A stretch of DNA of 64,000 nucleotides, from NCBI RefSeq assembly GCF_017834145.1, contig NZ_JAFIDA010000001.1, positions 2,604,001-2,668,000 on the forward strand, read 5' to 3'. The notes below the pieces were generated by a model, which was given only the letters and a program-made list of their open reading frames with translations, was not told the DNA's origin and made no database searches. This document shows positions 8,181-18,167 of the stretch, piece by piece. The DNA is from Leucobacter exalbidus. GTDB lineage: Bacteria; Actinomycetota; Actinomycetes; Actinomycetales; Microbacteriaceae. Position numbers and translations under genes: made by a program. The number at the start of each line of letters is the position of its first letter. The stretch's first letter is position 1.

Positions 8181-8232
8181 TGTCAACTGCATTGACATTC
8201 ACGTTTACATCTGGCGTTCGATGTGTCATGAT
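8181..8232 (+). promoter_or_regulatory. Promoter and 17-bp palindrome upstream of the oxidoreductase/cupin pair
   Basis: TTTACA (8204-8209) and CATGAT (8227-8232) with a 17-bp spacer form a promoter about 30 bp before the ATG at 8262. Immediately upstream is the perfect inverted repeat TGTCAA-CTGCA-TTGACA (8181-8197), a likely regulator site. The regulator is not identifiable from the window. Confidence 0.5.
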
Positions 8233-8261
8233 CGTGAGTGGACATCGAAGACGAGGACTCC

Positions 8262-9683
8262 ATGAAACCCACCATTTTTGAAACACACCGCCCCGCAGCG
8301 AAGATCGTTGAAGACTCACTCTCAGACACGAAGCTGGGCTGCTTCTGGGTCGAAGATGTGGCAGATTCTGCCGCACGCTACCCCGTGCTTGCCCAAGACG
8401 CACGCGTCGATGACGTCGTCGTGGGCGGTGGCTACGCGGGCCTGTGGACCGCGATCAAGCTGAAGACCGAGCACCCCGAGCGCCGCGTCATGCTGCTTGA
8501 GGCCGTGCAAATCGGCTGGGCCGCATCGGGCCGCAACGGTGGCTTCTGCGAGGCCAGCATCACCCACGGTGAGCCCAACGCCGAATCGCGGTGGCCCAAC
8601 GAAACCGGCGTGCTCAGCCGACTCGGCTACGAAAACCTCGACGCCATGGAGCGGTTCTTCGCCGAGCACGAGCTCGACGTCGATTTTGAGCGCACCGGTC
8701 AGCTCGCCGTTGCCAACGCCCCCCACCAGGTAGATTGGCTGGGCGAGAGCGACGACCCCACCGTTGAAGTGCTGAACGCTGAAGAGGTGCAGGGCCGCAT
8801 CAACTCGCCCACCTTCTTGGGCGGCGAATTTGCACCCCGCGAAAACGCTAACCTGCACCCCGCGAAGCTGGCCGCCGAACTCGCGCGTCACGCCGCGAAG
8901 ATCGGCGTCGAGATTCACGAGGGCACCCCCGTGAAGAACCTCGAAGGATCGACCGATACCCCCATGCGGCTCACCACCGACGGCGGCATCGTCACCGCCG
9001 AGCGCGTGGCACTGTGCACGAACGTGTTTCCGTCGCTGCTCAAGCGCTACCGGTTCCACACCGTACCGGTGTACGACTACGTGCTGATGACCGAGCCACT
9101 CACCGACGAACAGCTCGCCTCCATCGGCTGGGACGGCCGCGAAGGCCTCGCCGATATGGCGAACCAGTTTCACTACTCGCGTCTCACCGCCGATAACCGC
9201 ATTCTGTGGGGCGGCTACGACGCGGTCTACTTCTCGGGCGGCAAAATCAAGCGCCAGTACGAAGACCGCATCGAAACGCACCGCAAACTGGCGAGCCACT
9301 TCTTCACCACCTTCCCGCAGCTCGCGGGCGTGAAGTTCAGCCACCGCTGGGCCGGCGTCATCGACACTTCCACCCGCTTCTGCGCCTTCTTCGGCCAGGC
9401 ATACGGGGGACGCGTGCAGTACGTTGCCGGGTTCACCGGCCTGGGCGTGGGCTCCACCCACTTCGCCGCAGACGTGCTCGTCGACCGGTTCGAGGGGCGC
9501 ATCACCGAGCGCACCGAGCTTGAGATGGTGAGGCAGGTGCCACTGCCCTTCCCGCCCGAGCCCGCAGCCTCGATCGGCATCAACGCCACGAGGTGGGCCC
9601 TCGACCGCGCCGACCACAATGACGGCAAGCGCAACGTCCTGTTGAAAACGCTTGACGCCCTCGGCCTGGGCTTCGACTCGTGA
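8262..9683 (+). CDS. FAD-dependent oxidoreductase (DAO family, gamma-glutamylputrescine-oxidase-like)
   Basis: 473 aa from the ATG at 8262, which has ACGAGGA at suitable spacing; a GTG at 8238 would add 8 residues but sits at the predicted transcription start. The dinucleotide-binding motif VVGGGYAGLWTA lies near residue 50 and is followed by the acidic end of strand 2 (LLEA). WAASGRNGG is the second flavin-contact motif of the DAO/PuuB group. Members oxidise amine or amino-acid substrates and release hydrogen peroxide. The overlapping cupin gene suggests one catabolic unit, perhaps for a polyamine-type substrate; the substrate is inferred. Confidence 0.82.
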   Translation: MKPTIFETHRPAAKIVEDSLSDTKLGCFWVEDVADSAARYPVLAQDARVDDVVVGGGYAGLWTAIKLKTEHPERRVMLLEAVQIGWAASGRNGGFCEASITHGEPNAESRWPNETGVLSRLGYENLDAMERFFAEHELDVDFERTGQLAVANAPHQVDWLGESDDPTVEVLNAEEVQGRINSPTFLGGEFAPRENANLHPAKLAAELARHAAKIGVEIHEGTPVKNLEGSTDTPMRLTTDGGIVTAERVALCTNVFPSLLKRYRFHTVPVYDYVLMTEPLTDEQLASIGWDGREGLADMANQFHYSRLTADNRILWGGYDAVYFSGGKIKRQYEDRIETHRKLASHFFTTFPQLAGVKFSHRWAGVIDTSTRFCAFFGQAYGGRVQYVAGFTGLGVGSTHFAADVLVDRFEGRITERTELEMVRQVPLPFPPEPAASIGINATRWALDRADHNDGKRNVLLKTLDALGLGFDS

Positions 9684-10069
9684 GCGCCGCACAGCCTGAG
9701 TCAGGCGAGCTGCTGCCCGAGGGGCAGAACCTGGCCATCAGCGCGCTGACCGCGCCCGTTGCACTCGAAGCAATCGCCGAGGACGACATCGTCTCGGGCG
9801 AACCCCAGCAGGGGTTCACCGAGCTCGGCTCCATCGCGGGCGCCGAGGTGGGCATCTGGGAGCTGCGCTCAGGCGTGGTGACCGACACCGAGGTCGATGA
9901 GCTGTTCATCGTGCTCTCGGGTGAGGCCACGATTGAAATTCTGTCGGGCGACGACGCTGGCCGCGAGGTCACCGTGCGCACGGGCGACACGATGCGGCTC
10001 GTGGGTGGCACCCGCACGAAGTGGACCGTGGGCGACCACATTCGCAAGGTGTATATCGCAGCAGAATAA
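9680..10069 (+). CDS. Cupin-domain protein
   Basis: 129 aa, GTG start overlapping the oxidoreductase stop by 4 bases. The single cupin barrel carries ELRSGVVTDTEVDELFIVLSG-like strands and RTGDTMRLVGGTRTKWTV, which places it in the cupin_3 (DUF861) group that accompanies DAO oxidoreductases. The first metal-binding motif is poor in histidine, so it may not be a classical metal enzyme. Probably acts with, or downstream of, the oxidoreductase. Confidence 0.8.
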   Translation: MSAAQPESGELLPEGQNLAISALTAPVALEAIAEDDIVSGEPQQGFTELGSIAGAEVGIWELRSGVVTDTEVDELFIVLSGEATIEILSGDDAGREVTVRTGDTMRLVGGTRTKWTVGDHIRKVYIAAE

Positions 10070-10077
10070 CCCAAATC

Positions 10078-10119
10078 GATCACCCGTTCTCGCGTATACC
10101 GAGCGATCAGCGGGTGATC
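10078..10119 (+). terminator. Hairpin after the cupin gene
   Basis: GATCACCCG (10078-10086) pairs with CGGGTGATC (10111-10119), with an inner CTCG/CGAG pairing. It lies 9 bp after the cupin stop and just before the next start. No T-run follows, as is common in high-GC actinobacteria; an operator role is also possible. Confidence 0.45.
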
Positions 10120-10133
10120 GGTAGGATTATGAC

Positions 10134-11324
10134 GTGGAAGAGCGCAGAAGCGATACCAACCCCACCGAGAGCGCGGAGCAAGAGCTCCCTCTGGGTGTGA
10201 GAATTGCTGCTGCCTGGTCGTGGCGTTTGATCATGATTGCCCTCGCTTTGGCGGGGGTGCTGTGGCTCATCGTGCAGGTGCGAATCATTGTGATTCCCGT
10301 GCTTGTGGCCATTTTGCTCACCGCGTTGCTGTCACCCGTGGTGCGGTGGTTTGAGAAGCACGGCGCACCCAAATGGTTTGGTGTGCTCGTCGCCATGGCC
10401 TCATTCGTGGCCGCGGTGTGGGTGCTGATCACCCTGATCGTGACGCAAATGCGCAACGGGCTGCAAGACCTGAGCACGCGCTCGACCGAGGTCTGGCAAG
10501 ACATGCTGACCTGGGTTGAGCACAACTCGTTTGGTATTTCGGCCGATCAGATTGATTCGTTTGGCACCCAGCTCATGAAGACGATCGAGGGCCACCAGTC
10601 TGAGATCTGGAACGGTGCCCTGGGGGTTGCGACCTCTGCGACGCAGTTCGTCACCGGCCTGCTGCTCACTATTTTCTCGCTGATCTTTATGCTGATCGAC
10701 GGCAAGCGTATTTGGTACTGGGTGCTTGGCTTCTTGCCGGCGAACGCCCACGCCCCCGTCGATGCCGCCGGCAGCGCCGGTTGGGTGTCGACCGGCCAGT
10801 ACGTACGCGTGCAGATCTTCGTCGCGTTCGTTGATGCCGTTGGCATCGGCGTGGGCGCGGCGCTGCTCGGGGTGCCGATGCCGATTCCGATCGCCATTCT
10901 CGTGTTCTTGGGATCGTTCATTCCGTTTCTCGGTGCGATCTCGACGGGCCTGCTCGCCGCCTTCGTGGCGCTCGTTTACAACGGCCCGGTCAACGCCCTC
11001 ATCATGCTGGGCGTGGTGATTCTCGTCAACCAAATCGAGGGCCACGTGCTGCAGCCGCTCGTCATGGGCAGCGCGGTGCGCGTGCACCCCCTGGGTGTCG
11101 TGCTCGCCGTATCAACGGGTGCACTGCTCGCCGGTATCCCCGGTGCCCTGTTCGCCGTGCCCGTCGCGGCCTCGGCCAACGCAGTGGTGAACACGCTCGT
11201 GAAACGAGAATGGGTGCCCGGGATCGACCCGGTCGCAGAGTATCACCGACGCGAAAATACGCGCTCTACCGCTAAAAAACGCGCACGTTCATTCGCACGA
11301 TTTACCCGCAAGGAAGGACACTGA
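10134..11324 (+). CDS. AI-2E family transporter (PerM/YdiK-type membrane protein)
   Basis: 396 aa beginning at a GTG. About seven or eight hydrophobic segments, with the family's long soluble loop in the middle (about residues 105-155) and the conserved late segment with LIMLGVVILVNQIEGHVLQP. Family members export small molecules or act as Na+/H+ antiporters; the name from autoinducer-2 export does not apply to all. The basic C-terminus (STAKKRARSFARF) is cytoplasmic. Its stop overlaps the ilvA start by one base, so the two are co-transcribed. Confidence 0.85.
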   Translation: MEERRSDTNPTESAEQELPLGVRIAAAWSWRLIMIALALAGVLWLIVQVRIIVIPVLVAILLTALLSPVVRWFEKHGAPKWFGVLVAMASFVAAVWVLITLIVTQMRNGLQDLSTRSTEVWQDMLTWVEHNSFGISADQIDSFGTQLMKTIEGHQSEIWNGALGVATSATQFVTGLLLTIFSLIFMLIDGKRIWYWVLGFLPANAHAPVDAAGSAGWVSTGQYVRVQIFVAFVDAVGIGVGAALLGVPMPIPIAILVFLGSFIPFLGAISTGLLAAFVALVYNGPVNALIMLGVVILVNQIEGHVLQPLVMGSAVRVHPLGVVLAVSTGALLAGIPGALFAVPVAASANAVVNTLVKREWVPGIDPVAEYHRRENTRSTAKKRARSFARFTRKEGH

Positions 11325-12568
11325 TGGCCGAGGTTTACACCGCACCCACACTGGCCGAGTTCGAACGAGCCCTTGAGGTGGTGCACCGTGTGACGCGGCG
11401 TACGCCCCTCGAGTCTTCTCGTTTTCTCGCCGAAAGCCTGGGGGTATCGCGCGTCTACATGAAGTGCGAGAACCTGCAGCGCACCGGTGCGTACAAGCTG
11501 CGTGGCGCATTCAACCGCCTGAACCAGCTCACCGAAGAAGAGCGGGCCCGCGGCGTTGTCGCCGCGTCTGCCGGCAACCACGCCCAGGGCGTGGCCTACG
11601 CGGCGCGCGAGCTCGGCATCAAGGCGACCATTTTCATGCCGCTCGGTGTCGCGCTGCCCAAGCTGCAGGCCACGAAGGGCTACGGCGCTGACGTGCAGCT
11701 CGTTGGCGCAAGCTTTGACGAGACCAACCAGGCCGCACAGACATTCGTCGCCGAAACTGGTGCGGTGTTTATTCCGCCGTTCGACGACGACGCAGTCATC
11801 GCAGGCCAGGGCACGGTCGCCCTTGAGATGCTCGCGGTCGCCCCCGAGATCGAAACGTTCGTGGTGCCCATCGGTGGCGGCGGGCTTATCGCCGGTGTCG
11901 CTGCAGCGGCCAAGCAATGGGCTGCTGCCAACGGCCGCACCATCAGGGTCATCGGCGTGCAGGCCGAGAACGCCGCGCCCTACCCCGCGTCGCTCGCGGC
12001 TGGCGAACCGATCACGATTCAGACCAAGTCGACGATCGCCGACGGTATCGCGGTCGCCCGCCCGGGTGTGCGCAACTTCGACGTCGTGAACAAGTACGTC
12101 GACCAGGTTGTCACCGTCAGCGATGACGACATCGCACGCGCCATCGTGATGCTGCTCGAGCGTGCCAAGCTGGTGGTCGAACCCGCTGGTGCGGCCGGTG
12201 TCGCGGCGATTCTCGCGGGCAAGGTTTCGGCCACCGGCGTCACCGCCACGGTGCTCTCTGGCGGCAACATTGACCCGCTGCTGCTGCAGCGCGTGATTGG
12301 TCACGGCCTCGCGGCGTCTGCGCGCTACACCAAGCTGCGCATCCTGCTGCCCGACAAGCCCGGTCAGCTGGTGCGCACCGCCACCATCGTCGCCGAGAAC
12401 AACGCGAACGTGGTGGAGGTCATTCACACCCGCCACGCGACTGAGCTGCCCGTCAGCGAGGTGGAGCTCGAGCTGCACGTTGAGACCCGCAGTCTCGAGC
12501 ACGGTGAGCAGGTGGCGCAGGCACTGCGCGACGCGGGCTACGTGGTGCGTGTGGGCGAGCGCTACTAG
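11324..12568 (+). CDS. ilvA: Threonine ammonia-lyase (threonine dehydratase)
   Basis: 414 aa. A PLP-dependent fold type II enzyme that converts L-threonine to 2-oxobutanoate and ammonia, feeding isoleucine synthesis or threonine breakdown. The PLP lysine is Lys58 in AYKLRGAF, and the phosphate-binding glycine loop is IGGGGLIAG. A single C-terminal ACT-like domain (about residues 335-414, RILLPDKPGQL) matches the shorter form rather than the 500-residue biosynthetic form with two ACT-like domains. The ATG overlaps the upstream transporter stop (TGATG). Confidence 0.93.
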   Translation: MAEVYTAPTLAEFERALEVVHRVTRRTPLESSRFLAESLGVSRVYMKCENLQRTGAYKLRGAFNRLNQLTEEERARGVVAASAGNHAQGVAYAARELGIKATIFMPLGVALPKLQATKGYGADVQLVGASFDETNQAAQTFVAETGAVFIPPFDDDAVIAGQGTVALEMLAVAPEIETFVVPIGGGGLIAGVAAAAKQWAAANGRTIRVIGVQAENAAPYPASLAAGEPITIQTKSTIADGIAVARPGVRNFDVVNKYVDQVVTVSDDDIARAIVMLLERAKLVVEPAGAAGVAAILAGKVSATGVTATVLSGGNIDPLLLQRVIGHGLAASARYTKLRILLPDKPGQLVRTATIVAENNANVVEVIHTRHATELPVSEVELELHVETRSLEHGEQVAQALRDAGYVVRVGERY

Positions 12569-12604
12569 CGCAGCGTTACTGGCCTCGAGCTGCATAGATT
12601 ACAA

Positions 12605-12650
12605 AGCGCCGCGGTGCGCTGACCGGTATTGGTCAGTGCACCGCGGCGCT
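12605..12650. terminator. Bidirectional terminator between ilvA and the siderophore-interacting gene
   Basis: A 20-bp stem with one non-Watson-Crick position: AGCGCCGCGGTGCGCTGACC (12605-12624) and its partner at 12631-12650, with a 6-base loop. It lies between two converging genes and can serve both. Confidence 0.85.
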
Positions 12651-12712
12651 GTGTTGTGCGGGCCTATGTGCAGAGCGAACGGGGCTGCCGAGCGGGCGGA
12701 GCTGCCGCTGCG

Positions 12713-13609
12713 CTACGCCTCGGGGAAGATCTGCCCCACAGCTTCACGCTTCTCGGCCTGGAACCCGTCTTCGGCGCGGCCGAGGGCCCAGTATGCCGAC
12801 AGCGAGAGCGCTCGGCGTTCGATTCCCCAGCCATTGTGCAGCAGTAGGCGCAGCTGCTTCATCGCGTCACGCTCACCGTGTGCGAACACCTCGGGGTGCA
12901 CCTCAGGCTGCGGCAGCTCGCGCGCGGCCGCCACGAGCACGGTGCCGTGCACCGCGGGTGCGGCGGGTTCCGTGCCTGCTTCTGGTTGTACAGGAGCGCG
13001 GTGCAGCCAGCGCACCTCGACCCCCGCGGGAGCCTCGAGCTGCAGCTCATCGCCGGCGTCACCCACCTCGATGAGTACGAGCCCGGTGGCAGCCGCAGGC
13101 AGCGCCTCGAGCGCCGCGGCAATGGCGGGGATCGCCGATTCATCGCCGAGGTACAGCCGGGGGAGCGTTGCGTCGGCCGACGGCAGAAACTGCCCGCCGG
13201 GGCCCGACAGCGTCACCACATCGCCGGGCTGCGCGGTCGCCGCCCATGGCCCAGCGATGCCATCGCTGCCGTGCACCACAAAGTCGAGGGCCATGGTGCC
13301 GGCGGCCTCGTCGATCGACCGCACCGTGTACGTGCGGTTGACGGGCAGATCAGCCAACGGAAGCTGCTCGCGCAACACCTCGAGATCGTAGGGATGCTGC
13401 AGCCCCAGCTCGGGCTTCGCAAACAAGAGCTTCACGTACTTGTCGGTGCGCGCCACGCGTTCGGGATCGGCCGCGCTAAGAAACGCTGCGAAGCCCTCTC
13501 CGCCCAAATGCACGCGCACGAGGTGCGGGCTCAACTGCTCGGTGCGCACCACGGTGAGGGCGCGCGGAACCCCGCCTCGGCGACGAGGCGGAACAATGTT
13601 TTGCGTCAT
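12713..13609 (-). CDS. Siderophore-interacting protein (ferric-siderophore reductase, ViuB/SIP family)
   Basis: 298 aa. The N-terminal FAD-binding barrel contains the RTYTVR flavin motif. The NAD(P)H-binding half includes YLGDESAIPAIAAALEAL and ends in the family's AYWALGRAEDG motif. These cytoplasmic flavoproteins reduce ferric siderophores to release iron. An insert near residues 205-230 (Pro/Ala/Glu-rich) is longer than usual. No recognisable DtxR/IdeR box lies upstream. The start ATG follows a stretch with a large inverted repeat. Confidence 0.92.
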   Translation of the reverse strand: MTQNIVPPRRRGGVPRALTVVRTEQLSPHLVRVHLGGEGFAAFLSAADPERVARTDKYVKLLFAKPELGLQHPYDLEVLREQLPLADLPVNRTYTVRSIDEAAGTMALDFVVHGSDGIAGPWAATAQPGDVVTLSGPGGQFLPSADATLPRLYLGDESAIPAIAAALEALPAAATGLVLIEVGDAGDELQLEAPAGVEVRWLHRAPVQPEAGTEPAAPAVHGTVLVAAARELPQPEVHPEVFAHGERDAMKQLRLLLHNGWGIERRALSLSAYWALGRAEDGFQAEKREAVGQIFPEA

Positions 13610-13643
13610 GACTTCACCGTAGCCGGTATAGGTGCAAGCTCGC

Positions 13644-13675
13644 CGGTGCCCGGCGTAAAGTTACGCCCGGCACCG
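13644..13675 (-). terminator. Inverted repeat between the META-like gene and the SIP gene
   Basis: CGGTGCCCGGCGTAA (13644-13658) pairs with TTACGCCCGGCACCG (13661-13675) with one internal mismatch and a 2-base centre. It sits 3' of the minus-strand META-like gene and 35 bp before the SIP start, so it could terminate the former or regulate the latter. No T-run is present. Confidence 0.45.
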
Positions 13676-13741
13676 AAAGCCGCACCCGATGCCGCCTAAT
13701 GGCGTCGCGTGGCGAGGGTAGTAGGGCCGCTGCCGACGTGA

Positions 13742-14272
13742 TTACTCGGGCTGCTGTGCCGATCGCACGAGCACGAACTCTTCGCCTGCGGTATCGGTGA
13801 GAATCAGCTCGTGGTCAGAGGTGACCTCGGCGTGAATAGCGCCCCAGATCGCGGTCGGAATATTGACGTTGTTGCACGCAATCAGGGTCATGGGGCCGGG
13901 TTCACCGCCCATGAAGGTGCCCTTCGTATCGACCTCCCAGGTGCTTGACGCACCGTTGCAGCCGTCTGAGGCCTTCCACGTGTCGTCATCAGAGAACACG
14001 ACGAACGCTTCTTGGTTGGCTGGCTTGGGTGCCTGCCAGCGCCCCAGAATGGCCATATCGATGGGCTGCGCTGAGCCCTCGTTCTCGGGCCCCGAGCCAT
14101 CGGCCAGTGTGTTTTCATCGTGCGCGTCTTCGGCCGGAGTCTCTTCCGTGCCGGTGCTCGACGCGCTCGGCGGCCCAAACACTGGCGCAGTGAGTGCGTG
14201 CGCGGTGAGCACCAGGCCGAAAGCGAGTACGCCTGAACAGGCTATTCCCAAAGCAAACTTCAACGTTGACAT
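13742..14272 (-). CDS. Secreted HslJ/META-like domain protein (copy 1)
   Basis: About 176 aa if it starts at the internal Met (MSTLKFALG); the longer frame to 14335 adds an unlikely leader. A signal segment (GIACSGVLAFGLVLTAHAL) is followed by a Glu/Asp/Ser-rich linker and a globular domain with LGRWQAP and DDTWKASDGCNGASSTW, the GCN-type motif of HslJ/META domains. A cysteine in IACNNVN could pair with the GCN cysteine outside the cell. The adjacent minus-strand gene is a paralogue with matching upstream sequence. Function is unknown; META-domain proteins are linked to envelope or stress roles. Confidence 0.7.
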   Translation of the reverse strand: MSTLKFALGIACSGVLAFGLVLTAHALTAPVFGPPSASSTGTEETPAEDAHDENTLADGSGPENEGSAQPIDMAILGRWQAPKPANQEAFVVFSDDDTWKASDGCNGASSTWEVDTKGTFMGGEPGPMTLIACNNVNIPTAIWGAIHAEVTSDHELILTDTAGEEFVLVRSAQQPE

Positions 14273-14443
14273 TGCGACTCCCGAATCTGTGACGTGTGGT
14301 CGTGAGATCGAGTGTAACGGTGAACCACCTCGCATATCGGGGTGATTCGGGGTGGAACGCGGGTGATATCCCCGGGCATTGACGCGCTGGGTGCGCAGGG
14401 GTGGCGGGGGTGCGGCCGGGTATACCCGCGGTGCAGCCAGTAA

Positions 14444-14899
14444 CTATTGCGCTGAACGCTCGAGCACGAACGTGAGGCCGATGTCGTCGAACAACAGCAG
14501 CGAGGGGCCTGCAGCCACTTCAACGCGGGTGGCACCCCTGAGCGCCCGGGGGATGAGCGCGTTATAACAAGCGATGAGGGTGGTCGGGGTTTCGACTCCG
14601 CCGTCGAACGCACCCTGCGGGCCAACCTCCCACGTGCTCGCCGCTTTGTTGCATCCGTCTGAAGCCTGCCACGTGCCGTCGGCATAAAACTCGACGTAGG
14701 CCTCTTGGTTCGCAGGCTCGGGTGCTTTCCACCGACCAATGAGCTCCCGGCTGAGCGGATTCGTGGTGTGCTCCTGCCCGCTTCCGCCTGCGCCGCCCGG
14801 CCCAAACGCCGGCAGCGTGAGCGCGTGGGCGGTGAACACGAGCCCAAAGGCCAGCACTCCCGCGCACAGCATTCCCAGCGCATGTTTCATCGTTGACAT
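14444..14899 (-). CDS. Secreted HslJ/META-like domain protein (copy 2)
   Basis: About 151 aa from the Met of MSTMKHALGM. It shares with copy 1 the signal peptide (GMLCAGVLAFGLVFTAHAL), IGRWKAPEPANQEA, DGTWQASDGCNKAASTW and the IACYN cysteine, and ends ERSAQ. Clearly a tandem duplicate. The DNA just upstream of both genes is also alike (GTGACGTGTG and GAGTGTAA elements in the same order), so promoter and gene were duplicated together. No known function. Confidence 0.7.
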   Translation of the reverse strand: MSTMKHALGMLCAGVLAFGLVFTAHALTLPAFGPGGAGGSGQEHTTNPLSRELIGRWKAPEPANQEAYVEFYADGTWQASDGCNKAASTWEVGPQGAFDGGVETPTTLIACYNALIPRALRGATRVEVAAGPSLLLFDDIGLTFVLERSAQ

Positions 14900-15041
14900 G
14901 AAAGCTCCCCAGCTGTGACGTGTGTCGTGCAACCGAGTGTAAACGTCAGGGCAGCGGCGCGGCTAGGGCAATAGAGCGGTTAGGGGAGCGGTGCGGCTCT
15001 GGCAAAGGCCTGGCTAGAACCGCGAGAAACCGCCTGAAACG

Positions 15042-16862
15042 TTACTTCAGCGCGTCGGGTGCTTCAGCGCCCGGCGCGGGCGTGAGCCGCTGCTCAAGCA
15101 CATCGGTGAGTTCGGCGATGCGTAGGCTATCGCGGCGCAGCTCGTCGATTTCGTGCTCCAGCGCGGTGACGCGATCGCGTTCATGCTGCAGTTCATCTGC
15201 GATGCCTGAAACGCTGGGGCTGAAGAGACGCCGCAGCCGTGACTTGATGCGGTGGCGGGCGGGGCTGGTCATGGGGAGCCTCTCTGGGAGCGGTGAATAC
15301 GGGGCGGTCGGCTGCGCGAGCGACACCGTGGTGCCGGTGGCTTCGCGGCTGCCGCCGAGCGATCTGAAGGTGAGCGCGAGCCCAAACCGTTGGGCTTCTG
15401 TTTCGAGCTGTGCGCGGCTGAGATGCCACCCGGTCGGATCCTCAAAGGTGACATCAACAGCGTGTTTCTCGTGAAACGTGAACCGCGCTGAGCCGCCGGT
15501 GGCCAGCGCCATGCGGGCCAGCCGCCACACCTGCTCGCGACCCAAATGCCCGAGCTGTTCGAGCAGGTGATTCGCAACGAGGTCGAAAGCGCCGACGACG
15601 CCCACATCATGCGGCAACGCGAGGGCGGTCACGCGATACAGATTGGCATGGGCGTATTCGGGCGGCGTATGATGATCCGGATCATGCTGCTCACCCCAGT
15701 TCGAAGCTTGGGCGAGCGCAATTTCGCAGAAATCGGCGCCGATCACGCGGCGCGAGGGGCGCTGCGCCGCGAACGCGCGCGTGAGGGTGCCCGCGCCCGA
15801 TCCCAGCTCGATCAGCGTGGGGGCGTGTGCGTCGCCGGTCTCCAGCCACCAGCGCCCCGCAGCCCATTCGGCCTCGCGCGCCTCGGCCAGCGGGTCGCCC
15901 GAGAAATGCTCGTCCCAAAACTCGCGGTGCAGGTTGAACGCACCAAACCAGTTGTTGAAGCGCCGCCGCGTGGCATCGGGGGTGACGAGCTGGTAGCCCG
16001 GAATGGGGGTGCGCCAGTTCTTGTCGTAGTTGATGGTGAGCCAGTGCTCGGTGTCGGCGGGGGCCGGAAAATCGGTGTCGTTGATGCGCACCGTGCCAAA
16101 GGGCAGCATCTGGTCGACCCGGGTCGCATCGCGCACGTGAAACGGTTGATTAACGCAGCCGTCTGCCGTGAAGAACGCGGTGAACACGTCAATATAGTGC
16201 TGAAGCGCACCCGCCTCATCGCGGAACATCAGCTGCAGGTGAGCCGCGCTGTGGCGCCGCACCTCGTAGCCCGCGGCCGCGATGGCGTGACCGAGGCGGA
16301 ATGCCTCAGCGGCCACCTCAACGGGGTCGGTGTGCGTCGACAGATACGCGATATCGGCGTCGTCATCGTGGGGCAGCAGCGACTGCGAACGCACCGCCCC
16401 CAACAGTGTGCCGCCCACCACGAACGGGCGCAGCCCGCGCGCGGCGAGGAAATCGACGAGCTCGGCGGCGCGCTGCACAATGCGAGTTTGCACCTCGTCG
16501 CCCATGACCTCGAGGGCGACTCCGAGCCGCCCCCATTTATTGATCACGAGCGTGGCGCCCGACGCGTCGATCACGCGGGTGCGCTGCGGAGCCTTCGTGA
16601 ACTGTGTTTCGGCGCCCGCGAGCTCTGCGCCAGAGGCCGAATCGGTGAGGCTGACGCGGGCAGAGCCCACGAGGTACGGCAACAGCGCGGCGGGCCACTC
16701 GACCTCGCCCCCCGGTACCGGCTGCGATGTCGAAGCGCCGTTCGCCCGTTCGCGCACGTCGATGGACCACACGCGGGCGTCGTCAAAGTACACGTCAACA
16801 GACGCGGTGCCGGCGGGCAGTTCGGGGAGCGTAAGCGCGGTGAGAGAAGCAGTCAGATGCAT
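15042..16862 (-). CDS. LicD-family transferase fused to a SAM methyltransferase and a coiled coil
   Basis: 606 aa. Residues about 1-130 form an unrecognised beta-rich region. About 140-290 is a LicD/fukutin-type nucleotidyltransferase domain with VVGGTLLGAVRSQ and PHDDDADIAYL, the acidic catalytic signature. About 345-500 is a class I methyltransferase with the SAM motif LIELGSGAGTLT and the acidic loop GADFCEIAL. About 545-595 is a heptad-rich coiled coil. LicD proteins attach phospho-substituents such as phosphocholine to surface glycans. The divergent neighbour is glf, so a role in decorating a galactofuranose polymer is inferred. Confidence 0.75.
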   Translation of the reverse strand: MHLTASLTALTLPELPAGTASVDVYFDDARVWSIDVRERANGASTSQPVPGGEVEWPAALLPYLVGSARVSLTDSASGAELAGAETQFTKAPQRTRVIDASGATLVINKWGRLGVALEVMGDEVQTRIVQRAAELVDFLAARGLRPFVVGGTLLGAVRSQSLLPHDDDADIAYLSTHTDPVEVAAEAFRLGHAIAAAGYEVRRHSAAHLQLMFRDEAGALQHYIDVFTAFFTADGCVNQPFHVRDATRVDQMLPFGTVRINDTDFPAPADTEHWLTINYDKNWRTPIPGYQLVTPDATRRRFNNWFGAFNLHREFWDEHFSGDPLAEAREAEWAAGRWWLETGDAHAPTLIELGSGAGTLTRAFAAQRPSRRVIGADFCEIALAQASNWGEQHDPDHHTPPEYAHANLYRVTALALPHDVGVVGAFDLVANHLLEQLGHLGREQVWRLARMALATGGSARFTFHEKHAVDVTFEDPTGWHLSRAQLETEAQRFGLALTFRSLGGSREATGTTVSLAQPTAPYSPLPERLPMTSPARHRIKSRLRRLFSPSVSGIADELQHERDRVTALEHEIDELRRDSLRIAELTDVLEQRLTPAPGAEAPDALK

Positions 16863-16905
16863 AAGTTTTGGGACCTTTGGCAGGAAGCCCCTAGTCTACC
16901 GGTGA

Positions 16906-18078
<1,173 letters not shown>

Positions 18079-18167
18079 CCAAGCGCTGATCACGCGGCGC
18101 CCAGGCGCTGACCACGCCGCGCCCAGGTGCTGCGGTGCGGCGCGTGATCGCCGCCCCACGAATTACG

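Noticed and set aside
8322-9692. 456-codon minus-strand frame opposite the FAD oxidoreductase
   Set aside because: Antisense shadow; the + frame carries flavin-binding motifs and a ribosome site.
11243-12595. 450-codon minus-strand frame opposite ilvA
   Set aside because: Antisense shadow; ilvA motifs are complete on the + strand.
14935-15040. Extra small gene between the META-like pair and the LicD fusion
   Set aside because: The only open frames are shadows of the LicD fusion without ribosome sites.
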